A DNA stretch of 23,014 nucleotides, taken from NCBI GenBank assembly GCA_964539515.1, contig CAZIJO010000079.1, positions 1-23,014 on the forward strand, written 5' to 3'. Positions 15,221 through 22,795 of the stretch are shown one piece after another. Numbering within the stretch: position 1 is the first letter of the stretch; each line of letters starts with the position of its first letter. Origin of the DNA: JADLHS01 sp964539515 (GTDB lineage Bacteria > Verrucomicrobiota > Verrucomicrobiia > Limisphaerales > JADLHS01). The notes under the pieces are model-generated. The model did not search any database, was not told where the DNA came from, and saw only the letters and a list, made by a program, of their open reading frames with translations. The position numbers and the translations under genes are program-made.

Positions 15221-18094
15221 ATGAATAAATCCATCCGCGGCTATTGGCTACCACTGCTCGGCACACTGCTCATCGCCTGCTTCGGCGCCCGGGTCGACGG
15301 CAAGGAAGCTTTGAATCTTGCCGGCCCATGGCGCTTTCAACTCGACCGGGCCGATGTCGGAGTGAGCGACCGCTGGTTCGACCGCCGGTTGGCGGACACG
15401 GCCAGATTACCCGGCACTCTGGCCGGGCAGGGGATTGGTGACGACGTATCCACCAACACCGCGTGGACCGGAGGTATTGTGGACAAATCATGGTTCACCG
15501 CGCCGGAGTTTGCCAGGTATCGCCAGCCCGGAAGCGTGAAGGTCCCCTTTTGGTTGCAGCCGGAGAAATATTACGCCGGCGCCGCGTGGTTCCAGCGTGA
15601 TATCGTAGTCCCCACCGACTGGCATGGACGGCGGATCGTCCTTTTTCTCGAACGCGCCCATTGGGAAACACGCGTTTGGATCGACGGCCAGCTCATCGGA
15701 ACGAACAACTCACTCTCCACCCCGCACGAATACGATCTCGGCCGGCTCGCGCCGGGCAAACATACGCTCACCCTCCGGGTGGATAATCGTCGGATCGTTG
15801 ACATCGGTGAGAACTCGCATGGCATCAGCGATCACACGCAGGGCAACTGGCACGGCATCGTTGGGAAAATCGAGCTACGCTCTACGGGATTGGTGTGGAT
15901 TGAGGAGATCCACGTCTATCCCAATGTCGCGAAACGAAGCGCCAGGGTGGTGGTTAGGATTGGCAACCATACCGGCAAGCCGGGAACCGGAAACCTCCAT
16001 GTCAGCATCGCCAGCCCGACTTCGCCAACCTCCGGCACAATGGCCAATCCAATGCCGGTATTTGTGAAGTGGGATAGCCGAGGTGGACGCGCGGAGTTCG
16101 AGTCAGCGCCTCAAGCGAAGGAAACGTGGGACGAGTTCACGCCGAAGCTCTACAAACTCGGAATAAACCTCATGGACCTTGCCAACTCGAAGGAGTGGCT
16201 CGACAGCAAGTCCGTCATTTTCGGCTTGCGCGAAGTCGCCACCGACGCCACTCAGATCACCCTCAACGGTCGCAAGACTTTCATTCGCGGCACGCTTGAG
16301 TGCGCCATTTTTCCGAAGACCGGCCATCCGGCAATGGAGGTCGGGGAGTGGCGGCGCATCATCGGCGCCGCAAAGTCGCACGGTCTAAACCTGCTGCGCT
16401 TTCATTCTTACTGCCCACCAGAGGCGGCTTTTGCAGCCGCGGATGAACTGGGCATGTACTTGCAGGTCGAAACGTGCTGGCCCAACCAATCCACATCGCT
16501 CGGCGACGGCAAACCCGTGGACCAGTGGGTTTATGCAGAGACGGATCGCATTCTCAAGGCGTACGGCTATCACCCCTCGTTCCTGTTCATGCTCCACGGC
16601 AACGAACCGGGCGGCCGGAATGCCAATGCTTATCTCAGCAACTACGTCGCGCATTACCAGGCGCTCGATCCGCGCCGGCTCTGGAGCAGTGGCGCCGGGT
16701 GGCCGCAGTTGGCGCAAAACCAGTTCCACCTGACCCCCGACTCGCGCCTCCAGGGTTGGGGCGAAGGACTGAAAAGCCGCATCAACGCGCAGCCGCCCGC
16801 GACGATGACGGATTATCGGGACTACATCGCCAAGCGCCACGTGCCGGTGATCAGCCACGAGATCGGCCAGTGGTGTGTGTATCCGAACTTCGTCGAGATG
16901 AAAAAATACACCGGCTACCTCAAGCCGCGGAACTTCGAGATTTTCCGCGACCGCCTCGCTGCGTCCGGTATGGCGAAAATGGCCAGGCCATTCCTGCTTG
17001 CGTCCGGCAAATTGCAGGCGCTGTGCTACAAGGAGGACATCGAATCCGCTTTGCGTACGCCGGGAATGGGCGGATTTCAATTGCTGGACTTGCACGATTT
17101 CCCAGGGCAGGGCACGGCGCTCGTCGGGGTGCTGGATCCCTTCTGGGAAGAAAAGGGCTACATTTCACCTTCTGAATACCGCCGTTTCTGCAATGTCACC
17201 GTGCCCCTGGCCCGCCTGCCCAAGCGGGTGTTCACAACGGACGAACGGCTCAACGCAGCGATTGAGCTGGCGCATTTCGGCGCGGCGCCGATCCCCGACG
17301 CCATGGTGGAATGGAAGTTGATCGCGGGCGGCAACACGCTCTGCGCAGAGGGGGAGTTTCACCCCAGACGCGTCCCCGTGGATAACGCCGTCGCCGTGGG
17401 CAGTGTGAGCGTGGATCTGCAGAACGTCCGCGCCCCAGCAGCGTGCAAGCTGAGCGTGAAGGTGCGCGGGACCGAATTTGCGAATGACTGGGACCTCTGG
17501 GTCTATCCCGCACCGCCGGCCGGCGCCGCGCTCTCCGAGGTGCTGGTCACGTCCCAATTTGATGCCGGCGCCCAGGCGCGGTTGCAGGCCGGCGGCCGGG
17601 TGTTGCTCACGATTCCCGGCCCGCAGGTTCGCAACTTCGACGTAGCACCCGTGAAACTTGGATTTTCCAGCATCTTCTGGAACACGGCCTGGACGGGTCG
17701 CCAGGCGCCGACGACCCTGGGAATTCTTTGCGATCCGAAACATCCCGCATTGGCCGATTTCCCGACCGAATTTCACAGCAACTGGCAGTGGTGGTATCTC
17801 ATTCACCGCGCCGGCGCCCTGCGCCTCGACCTGCTGCCGGCGGCCACAGCCCCGGTGGTCCGGGTAATCGACGACTGGGTCACAGCGCGGCCGCTGGGAT
17901 TGGTGGTGGAAGGCCGGGTGGGGCAGGGGAGAATCGTGATCTGCGGATTCGACCTGACTCGTGAGGCCGACGATCCGGTTTCAATCCAGATGCATTCGAG
18001 TTTGGTCCGTTATCTCGGATCGAAGGCGCGCCCGCCCGCCGTCGAGTTTACACTGGAGCAAATCCAAAGCCTCATCGCCGAGGGCGGAGGGTGA
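15221..18094 (+). CDS. GH2-family glycosidase (beta-galactosidase-like), predicted lipoprotein
   Basis: A 957-residue glycoside hydrolase. The N-terminus has a hydrophobic signal with lipobox LIAC (17-20), so Cys20 may be lipidated. The sugar-binding jelly roll covers about 30-225, including 'YYAGAAWFQRDI' and a 'W...GQLIG' strand pattern. An immunoglobulin-like domain follows to about 345, then a TIM barrel with 'HGLNLLRFHSYCPP' (387-400). The predicted acid/base is Glu462 in HGNEPGG and the predicted nucleophile is Glu547 in SHEIGQW. The C-terminal 350 residues are beta-rich. The fold is GH2-like, but the exact specificity (beta-galactoside, beta-glucuronide, beta-mannoside) is not readable. 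It ends the plus-strand catabolic run. No Shine-Dalgarno sequence is seen, and a 10-codon ORF at 15192-15224 overlaps its start. Confidence 0.9.
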   Translation: MNKSIRGYWLPLLGTLLIACFGARVDGKEALNLAGPWRFQLDRADVGVSDRWFDRRLADTARLPGTLAGQGIGDDVSTNTAWTGGIVDKSWFTAPEFARYRQPGSVKVPFWLQPEKYYAGAAWFQRDIVVPTDWHGRRIVLFLERAHWETRVWIDGQLIGTNNSLSTPHEYDLGRLAPGKHTLTLRVDNRRIVDIGENSHGISDHTQGNWHGIVGKIELRSTGLVWIEEIHVYPNVAKRSARVVVRIGNHTGKPGTGNLHVSIASPTSPTSGTMANPMPVFVKWDSRGGRAEFESAPQAKETWDEFTPKLYKLGINLMDLANSKEWLDSKSVIFGLREVATDATQITLNGRKTFIRGTLECAIFPKTGHPAMEVGEWRRIIGAAKSHGLNLLRFHSYCPPEAAFAAADELGMYLQVETCWPNQSTSLGDGKPVDQWVYAETDRILKAYGYHPSFLFMLHGNEPGGRNANAYLSNYVAHYQALDPRRLWSSGAGWPQLAQNQFHLTPDSRLQGWGEGLKSRINAQPPATMTDYRDYIAKRHVPVISHEIGQWCVYPNFVEMKKYTGYLKPRNFEIFRDRLAASGMAKMARPFLLASGKLQALCYKEDIESALRTPGMGGFQLLDLHDFPGQGTALVGVLDPFWEEKGYISPSEYRRFCNVTVPLARLPKRVFTTDERLNAAIELAHFGAAPIPDAMVEWKLIAGGNTLCAEGEFHPRRVPVDNAVAVGSVSVDLQNVRAPAACKLSVKVRGTEFANDWDLWVYPAPPAGAALSEVLVTSQFDAGAQARLQAGGRVLLTIPGPQVRNFDVAPVKLGFSSIFWNTAWTGRQAPTTLGILCDPKHPALADFPTEFHSNWQWWYLIHRAGALRLDLLPAATAPVVRVIDDWVTARPLGLVVEGRVGQGRIVICGFDLTREADDPVSIQMHSSLVRYLGSKARPPAVEFTLEQIQSLIAEGGG

Positions 18095-18162
18095 TGATTC
18101 GTCCGACAACGGACCGCTCCGCGGTGTGACGCTCTCGCCTCAAATCTCTGTCGCGGACCGCC

Positions 18163-18354
18163 TCATTCTGCCAGGGCCGCACGGTGGCCGGCCGCTTCAC
18201 GAAGCCGCGCTTCTTCGGCGTCGGCACAGCGGTAAACCGCTTTGAGGCACTCGGGGCAGACCCGGATGTCGGTTTCCCCGGCGGGCGGAAGTTTTTCCCA
18301 ATCGCTGGGACATTCTCCGGTGGCCCGTTGCGGACAATCAAGGATTCGTGTCAT
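18163..18354 (-). CDS. small zinc-ribbon-like protein
   Basis: A 63-residue protein from the ATG at 18354; an in-frame TTG at 18363 is the alternative. Five cysteines are arranged as C7, C15, then a C33-P-E-C36 knuckle and C43, within the pattern 'W..L......RVCPECLKAVYRC'. That pattern recurs in small uncharacterised proteins of several phyla and suggests a metal-binding ribbon. The C-terminal third is Ala/Arg/Glu-rich helix. It is transcribed divergently from the RNA methyltransferase gene and converges on the GH2 gene. Its role is unknown. It is short enough to be missed by automatic callers. Confidence 0.72.
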   Translation of the reverse strand: MTRILDCPQRATGECPSDWEKLPPAGETDIRVCPECLKAVYRCADAEEARLREAAGHRAALAE

Positions 18355-18455
18355 GGGCAGCAAGTTGGCGGGAAACAGGAAAACGTCAAGCCAGGTGGCT
18401 GACGCAGCCCGCGGCTGCCCCGGCTTCTATTTGCTGCCGATCCGGGCTTCCGCGC

Positions 18456-18484
18456 TTTTCAACGACTCCGCGGCCGGGTTTAAT
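18456..18484 (+). promoter_or_regulatory. candidate promoter for a leaderless SpoU methyltransferase transcript
   Basis: TTTTCA (18456-18461), a 17-bp spacer and TTTAAT (18479-18484). The -10 box ends 6 nt before the GTG at 18491. The -35 box is weak. The spacing supports the GTG as start codon over longer upstream alternatives. Confidence 0.35.
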
Positions 18485-18490
18485 CCGCCC

Positions 18491-19312
18491 GTGGCGATCC
18501 AGCAGATAGAAACCGTAGAATCCCTCGACATGCCGGAACTGGCTTTGTACCGCACCCTTCGGCGTGTGGCGGAACATGAAAGGGCCGGCGTGTTGGTGGC
18601 CACCAATGCCAAAGTGATGCGGCGCTTGTTGGCGAGCCGCTTCCCGGTGGTGTCGGCGCTACTGACCCCGGCTTGGCTGGAACGACTCGAACCGCAGCTC
18701 CGGGCGCGTCCGGAAGAAATCCGGGTTTATGTGGCCGGGCAGAAGCTGATGGAGACCATCACAGGCTACCAGCTCCACCAGGGCGTGCTCGCGGTGGCGC
18801 GGATCCCGCCGGCGCCGGATTTTGAAACCCTTTTCGCCCGGGCGCCCAAACCACTCTTGCTGGCCGCCGTGGAAGGCATCGCCAGCGCAGAAAATTTAGG
18901 GGCCGTGGTCCGGAGCTGCGCTGCGTTCGGCACCCATTTTGTGGTGGTGGGCGAGACCTGTGGCAGCCCGTTCCAGCGCCGCGCCGTTTCCGGGTCCATG
19001 GGTTGCATCTTCGAGCAACCGGTGGTGCAGGTGCCCAATCTGGTTGAAACCCTGACCACCTTGCGAGCCCGCGGGGTGCGCTGCCTGGCGGCGCATCCCC
19101 GTCCCGGCGCCCGGAAACTCGCGGCGGTGGACTTGCGCGACAGTTGCTGCCTCGTGTTCGGGGCGGAAGGGCCGGGCCTCACCGCCGCGGCGCTGGCCGC
19201 GTGCGATGACACCGTGGAAATCCCGATGCCGTCCCACATGAATTCGTTGAACGTCGCCGCCGCCGCCGCGGTTTTCCTGTATGAAGCCGCCCGTCAGCGG
19301 AGCGCGGGTTGA
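18491..19312 (+). CDS. SpoU/TrmH-family RNA 2'-O-methyltransferase
   Basis: A 273-residue SPOUT-class methyltransferase. An N-terminal substrate-binding part (about 1-115) is followed by the knotted catalytic domain with all three family motifs: motif 1 NLGAVVRSCAAFG (135-147, Asn135 and Arg141), motif 2 FGAEGPGL (223-230), and motif 3 IPMPSHMNSLNVAAAAA (244-260). Such enzymes methylate ribose 2'-hydroxyls in rRNA or tRNA using S-adenosylmethionine; the exact target cannot be assigned. GTG 18491 was chosen because it gives the family's usual 'I..IESLDDPRL.PYR'-like opening. The frame stays open further upstream (to 18242), but that part overlaps the divergent zinc-ribbon gene and looks non-coding. 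Confidence 0.9.
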   Translation: MAIQQIETVESLDMPELALYRTLRRVAEHERAGVLVATNAKVMRRLLASRFPVVSALLTPAWLERLEPQLRARPEEIRVYVAGQKLMETITGYQLHQGVLAVARIPPAPDFETLFARAPKPLLLAAVEGIASAENLGAVVRSCAAFGTHFVVVGETCGSPFQRRAVSGSMGCIFEQPVVQVPNLVETLTTLRARGVRCLAAHPRPGARKLAAVDLRDSCCLVFGAEGPGLTAAALAACDDTVEIPMPSHMNSLNVAAAAAVFLYEAARQRSAG

Positions 19313-19390
19313 CCCGTGCCCGCTCACTCAACCGGTGATGCCGTCAGGGTCGTATGGCAATCCGGCACCCGGGGTGAGGAGCCGGCCAAT

Positions 19391-19421
19391 AAAAAAGGCA
19401 CTCTGAAAAAATCAGAGTGCC
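19391..19421 (-). terminator. rho-independent terminator of the HU gene
   Basis: Read on the minus strand, a perfect 10-bp stem GGCACTCTGA/TCAGAGTGCC (19397-19406 with 19412-19421) encloses a 5-base loop and is followed directly by six T residues (19396-19391). It lies 18 nt past the HU stop codon. There is no T-run on the plus side, so it acts in one direction. Confidence 0.92.
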
Positions 19422-19439
19422 GTTGAAGCGAAAGATGAA

Positions 19440-19727
19440 TTACTTGGCGCCGAGGATTGCGTCCTTGGCCGCCTTGGCGACGCGGAACTTCACAACGCGC
19501 TTGGCCTTGATCTGGATGGCTTCGCCAGTCGCGGGGTTGCGTCCCATGCGGGCCTTGCGATTGACCAACACCAGCTTGCCGAGGCCCGGCAAGGTGAACG
19601 TGTTCTTCGCGTTCTTGTACGCGAGTTGGGCGATGTGCTCGAGAATCTCTGCTGCCGCCTTCTTGGTGAGACCGCTCTTCTCCGCGAGTTCAGCGGCGAT
19701 TTGTGATTTGGATAGTGCTTTTGCCAT
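19440..19727 (-). CDS. HU/IHF-family DNA-binding protein
   Basis: A 95-residue nucleoid protein with the full family layout. The N-terminal helix-turn-helix dimerisation part 'LSKSQIAAELAEKSGLTKK' (5-23) precedes the beta-arm with GRNPATGEAIQI (62-73), where Pro65 is the residue that intercalates in DNA. The C-terminus is the basic 'RVVKFRVAKAAKDAI' helix. It bends and compacts DNA as a dimer. It is transcribed alone, with its own terminator. The long upstream region (to 20014) carries no other gene. A TTGACA (19880-19875, minus strand) next to an AGCAG/CTGCT inverted repeat (19863-19874) could belong to a distant promoter, but no good -10 box follows. Confidence 0.97.
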   Translation of the reverse strand: MAKALSKSQIAAELAEKSGLTKKAAAEILEHIAQLAYKNAKNTFTLPGLGKLVLVNRKARMGRNPATGEAIQIKAKRVVKFRVAKAAKDAILGAK

Positions 19728-20014
19728 AATGCTATTTGTTCGTTTAGGTTGCTGTGATTGCTAACGGACGCCCGCATTAAAACCATTCCGAGGCGTTCCG
19801 CCAAGCGAAAACCCTGCATTTCCGCGCATTTTTTCAAACGCATCACCGCGTGGGCTTGTGCCAGCAGTGCTGCTTGTCAACGGAAATTCCACCGGCGGGA
19901 CGGCGCCAGATCCGCGGGCGACCGATTGGATCAGGCCGCCATTCCGTGCCGTTTCAAGCTCGCTGCTCTGCCCCCTTGTGATCCCCAGGGCGGCCAGCGT
20001 CTGCGTTCGCTTTC

Positions 20015-21292
20015 CTACGGCTGGCCCTTTTTCTTTTCCTGCCAATGAACGAAAGTGCCTTTCTTGTTCCCCACCACGATGTCCAGCAGCTTGTCGCCGT
20101 TGATGTCGGCCGCCACCACCTGCGTCCCAACCCCGGAGTTGTCGTCGATCTGGTGGGGAACAAAATCAACCGTCTTGTCGGGTTGGCGGACGAGCTGGAA
20201 CCAATAGACCACCGCCGGGGCGTTGGGTTCGGGATCGCCATGATTGCCATGCGCCCAGAATCGTTTTCCGGTCACGATGTCTTTCAAGCCGTCCCCGTCC
20301 ACGTCCACCAGGTCCACCGCGTGGAGCTGGGAAAATGAAATGCCGTGTGCATTGGGCTTGGCGTCGGGATTGAGGATCAGGTGGTGCTGGAATTGAACCT
20401 CGCCCTTGTCATTCCTCTCGCGCAGTTGTTCATACCACGCCAACCCGTAGCCATGGGCGGCCAACGCCGTGATCACGTCCGGCAAGCCATCGCCATTCAC
20501 GTCGTAGGCATACATCTGCGAACCGCCGGCCGCCGCGAATTGAAACGGATGAAACGCCCACACCGGATCGCCGGCCAGCTTCGCCGGCTGCTCCCACCAG
20601 CCGTCCTTTTCCAGAATGTCCTTGCGCCCGTCCCCGTTCACGTCCCCGAAACCCAGGCCGTGGGTGAAGCGATGATACTTGTTGTCTGGTGAAATCGCGT
20701 GCCAGCGCCATTTGGCTTCCGGGTGCTGCCGGTCGGGTTCGGCATAACCGAGATACCCCTTGGACGAACAAATAATCTCGGGCTGGCCGTCACCGGTTAG
20801 GTCGGCAAAGGTGGGCGATTCGTTGTCGGTCACGTCGATGGCCGTGTGTCGCACCCAATGTCCCTCCTTGCCTTTCGGATTCTCGAACCACCAGGACGCT
20901 TCGCCCGGAAACCCCAGAACCAGAATGTCGGTCCAGCCGTCGCCGTTGAAATCGTGGGTGAACGCAAAGAAATTTTTTGAGTAAGTATTGTTCGTGCCCA
21001 GCGCGCCTTCAAAGCCGGGGATGATTTCCTCCTTCCCATCGGCCAGCTTGCGCGTGAATTTCTCGGTGGCCGGCGCATACTCGTGGCGCTGTGCGAACGT
21101 TGGCGCTGCATACCAATACGGGCCGGCGACCACGTCCAGTTTGCCATCGCGGTTGAAATCGCCGACGTTCGCGCCTTCACTCCAAAACTTGTCGTCGAGT
21201 TGTTGTTTCGTGAAAGTCGGCAGGGAGCGGTCCGCCGCCGACAGCCAGGAGCTCGCGGTCAGGACCAGGGTCAAAACAAGGTGGCGTTTCAT
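20015..21292 (-). CDS. exported FG-GAP/VCBS repeat protein
   Basis: A 425-residue protein with a signal peptide (about 1-20, cut after SAA). Seven FG-GAP-type repeats follow, each with a calcium-binding D-x-N/D-x-D-G loop: residues 45-50, 114-119, 164-169, 217-222, 264-269, 330-335 and 396-401 (the last reads DINGDK). Such repeats fold as an integrin-like beta-propeller, and seven is the expected blade number. Members are secreted or surface proteins for ligand binding; no catalytic motif is seen. The ATG at 21292 was chosen because the signal peptide starts there. The frame stays open to 21532, but that stretch is non-coding or inside the neighbouring gene. It lies 118 nt downstream of the Gfo/Idh gene on the same strand. 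Confidence 0.92.
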   Translation of the reverse strand: MKRHLVLTLVLTASSWLSAADRSLPTFTKQQLDDKFWSEGANVGDFNRDGKLDVVAGPYWYAAPTFAQRHEYAPATEKFTRKLADGKEEIIPGFEGALGTNNTYSKNFFAFTHDFNGDGWTDILVLGFPGEASWWFENPKGKEGHWVRHTAIDVTDNESPTFADLTGDGQPEIICSSKGYLGYAEPDRQHPEAKWRWHAISPDNKYHRFTHGLGFGDVNGDGRKDILEKDGWWEQPAKLAGDPVWAFHPFQFAAAGGSQMYAYDVNGDGLPDVITALAAHGYGLAWYEQLRERNDKGEVQFQHHLILNPDAKPNAHGISFSQLHAVDLVDVDGDGLKDIVTGKRFWAHGNHGDPEPNAPAVVYWFQLVRQPDKTVDFVPHQIDDNSGVGTQVVAADINGDKLLDIVVGNKKGTFVHWQEKKKGQP

Positions 21293-21300
21293 AGGCCGGT

Positions 21301-21331
21301 ATTGTCTGGCAGTTCCCGCCCGGCGGGTCAA
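21301..21331 (-). promoter_or_regulatory. candidate promoter for the FG-GAP gene
   Basis: On the minus strand, TTGACC (21331-21326) and GACAAT (21306-21301) are separated by 19 bp, longer than ideal. The -10 box ends 8 nt before the ATG at 21292, which again implies a very short or absent leader. Confidence 0.3.
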
Positions 21332-21410
21332 GGCGCGATAACGCCTCCCAGTGGTCCATCCGCCGGCCGGCAGACCAAAAGCACGGCGGCGCCGGCACTC
21401 AGAATTCATT

Positions 21411-22760
21411 TCAAACCTGGGCCGGTTCGGGATGCACCCAGGGCGCACGATACGGGCGGCGGAGCAGGCGATTGGCTTCCGCATCTCCCGCCACCAGTCC
21501 TTGGGCCGCATCCCACTTGAGGGTGCGGCCAAGCTGCATCGATAGGTTCGCCAGAATGCAGGAAGCGCTCGAAATGTAGCCTTCCTCGATGTCGGCTACG
21601 GGCCGGCCGCGCGTGGCCACGTTGGCCAGCAGATCCCGCATGTGGCCGCGCACCGCGGAAGCAACATGGCGTTCCAGGTCCTTCTCCGTTTTGTCCTCCG
21701 GATATTTCTCATACTCGAAGAGCGGCTCGCCCTTGAGCGTGGCTTCCGTTTTGCCGGCGGGATAGAAATCATAACCGTTGACCCCGGCCTTGAGCGTGCC
21801 TTTGTCGCCGTAGAAAATCGCCGCCCACGGATACTTGGGATCCGGGGCCTCGCCCCAGGTGCGGTGTGACCAGATCACCTGCAGGTCGCCGAAATCGAAC
21901 GTGACGTTTTGGGTATCCGAAGTGTTCGCCTTGCTGGCTTTGTCCACCAGAATGCCGCCGGCCGAACTGATGGTTTGGGGCCAGCCGAGGTCCATCATCC
22001 AGCGCACCATGTCGAGCATGTGCACACACATGTCGCCCACAATGCCATTGCTGTATTCCATGAACGCCCGCCAGCCGCGGGGATGCACCCACTGATTGTA
22101 CGGCCGCCGCGGCGCGGGGCCGGTCCACATTTCGTAATCGAGATTCGCCGGCGGCGCGGTGTCCGGCGGGTTGCCCGACGCGCGCATGTGGTAGTAACAG
22201 CAAATCTCCACGCGGGCGATCCGGCCCAGTTTGCCTTCTTTGATCACGCGGTCGCGGGCTTCGATCAGATGCGGCGTGCTGCGGCGCTGCGTGCCGATCT
22301 GCACCACGCGCCGGTATTTCCGCGCCGCCGCCAGCATGGCCTGGCATTCGACGACGTCCACGCCGGCGGGTTTCTGGCAATAAATATCCGCCCCGGCCTG
22401 GCAGGCCTCGATCATCGGCAGCGCGTGCCAGTGATCCGGGGTGGCGATCAGCACGAGATCGAGATCCTTCTCCTTGAGCATGGCGCGGTAGTCGCCGTAG
22501 GTCCGCGGTTTTTTCTTCGACGACTGGCGGGTGGCGACCAGTTCCGCGGCCTCGCTCAACATGGTATGGTCCACATCGCACAGCGAAACGACTTCGACGG
22601 GCGCCACCTGGATCAGGCGAAGCAGATCAACTTTGCCATACCAACCGCACCCGATCAGGCCAACCCGCTTCTTTCCGGCCACCAAATCGGCGGCGTAATG
22701 CGGGAGAGCGGTGAAAGCGAGCGCGGCAGCGGTCCGACGGAGAAATTGGCGTCGATTCAT
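21411..22760 (-). CDS. Gfo/Idh/MocA-family oxidoreductase, Tat-exported
   Basis: A 449-residue NAD(P)-dependent oxidoreductase. The N-terminus is a twin-arginine signal (N-R-R-Q-F-L-R, residues 2-8, then a hydrophobic Ala-rich stretch), so export as a folded, cofactor-loaded protein is predicted. The Rossmann motif GLIGCGWYG (34-42) follows, then the cofactor-site CQKPAG (128-133, in place of the usual E-K-P) and the catalytic-type segment GDMCVHMLD (242-250). The C-terminal alpha/beta domain is complete. Tat-borne members are abundant in Verrucomicrobiota and Planctomycetota and act on sugars or glycosides; the substrate here is unknown. The upstream promoter candidate and the downstream FG-GAP gene suggest a two-gene unit. 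Confidence 0.93.
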   Translation of the reverse strand: MNRRQFLRRTAAALAFTALPHYAADLVAGKKRVGLIGCGWYGKVDLLRLIQVAPVEVVSLCDVDHTMLSEAAELVATRQSSKKKPRTYGDYRAMLKEKDLDLVLIATPDHWHALPMIEACQAGADIYCQKPAGVDVVECQAMLAAARKYRRVVQIGTQRRSTPHLIEARDRVIKEGKLGRIARVEICCYYHMRASGNPPDTAPPANLDYEMWTGPAPRRPYNQWVHPRGWRAFMEYSNGIVGDMCVHMLDMVRWMMDLGWPQTISSAGGILVDKASKANTSDTQNVTFDFGDLQVIWSHRTWGEAPDPKYPWAAIFYGDKGTLKAGVNGYDFYPAGKTEATLKGEPLFEYEKYPEDKTEKDLERHVASAVRGHMRDLLANVATRGRPVADIEEGYISSASCILANLSMQLGRTLKWDAAQGLVAGDAEANRLLRRPYRAPWVHPEPAQV

Positions 22761-22766
22761 GTGCCT

Positions 22767-22795
22767 GTTCTAAACCGAACTCCGGGACGATACAA
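22767..22795 (-). promoter_or_regulatory. candidate promoter for a leaderless Gfo/Idh transcript
   Basis: On the minus strand, TTGTAT (22795-22790), a 17-bp spacer and TAGAAC (22772-22767). The -10 box ends 6 nt before the ATG at 22760, so transcription would start at or beside the start codon. Confidence 0.45.

Noticed and set aside
14062..15234. 390-codon open frame on the minus strand
   Set aside because: It mirrors the symporter gene. The His/Arg/Gln-rich, unstructured translation is typical of an antisense shadow.
18101..18114. Small hairpin GTCCG-acaa-CGGAC after the GH2 gene
   Set aside because: It has only a 5-bp stem and no T-run on either side, so it is not called as a terminator, although the convergent position would suit one.
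19761..20045. 94-codon minus-strand frame between HU and the FG-GAP gene
   Set aside because: It is low-complexity, overlaps the end of the FG-GAP gene and has no recognisable motif or start signal.
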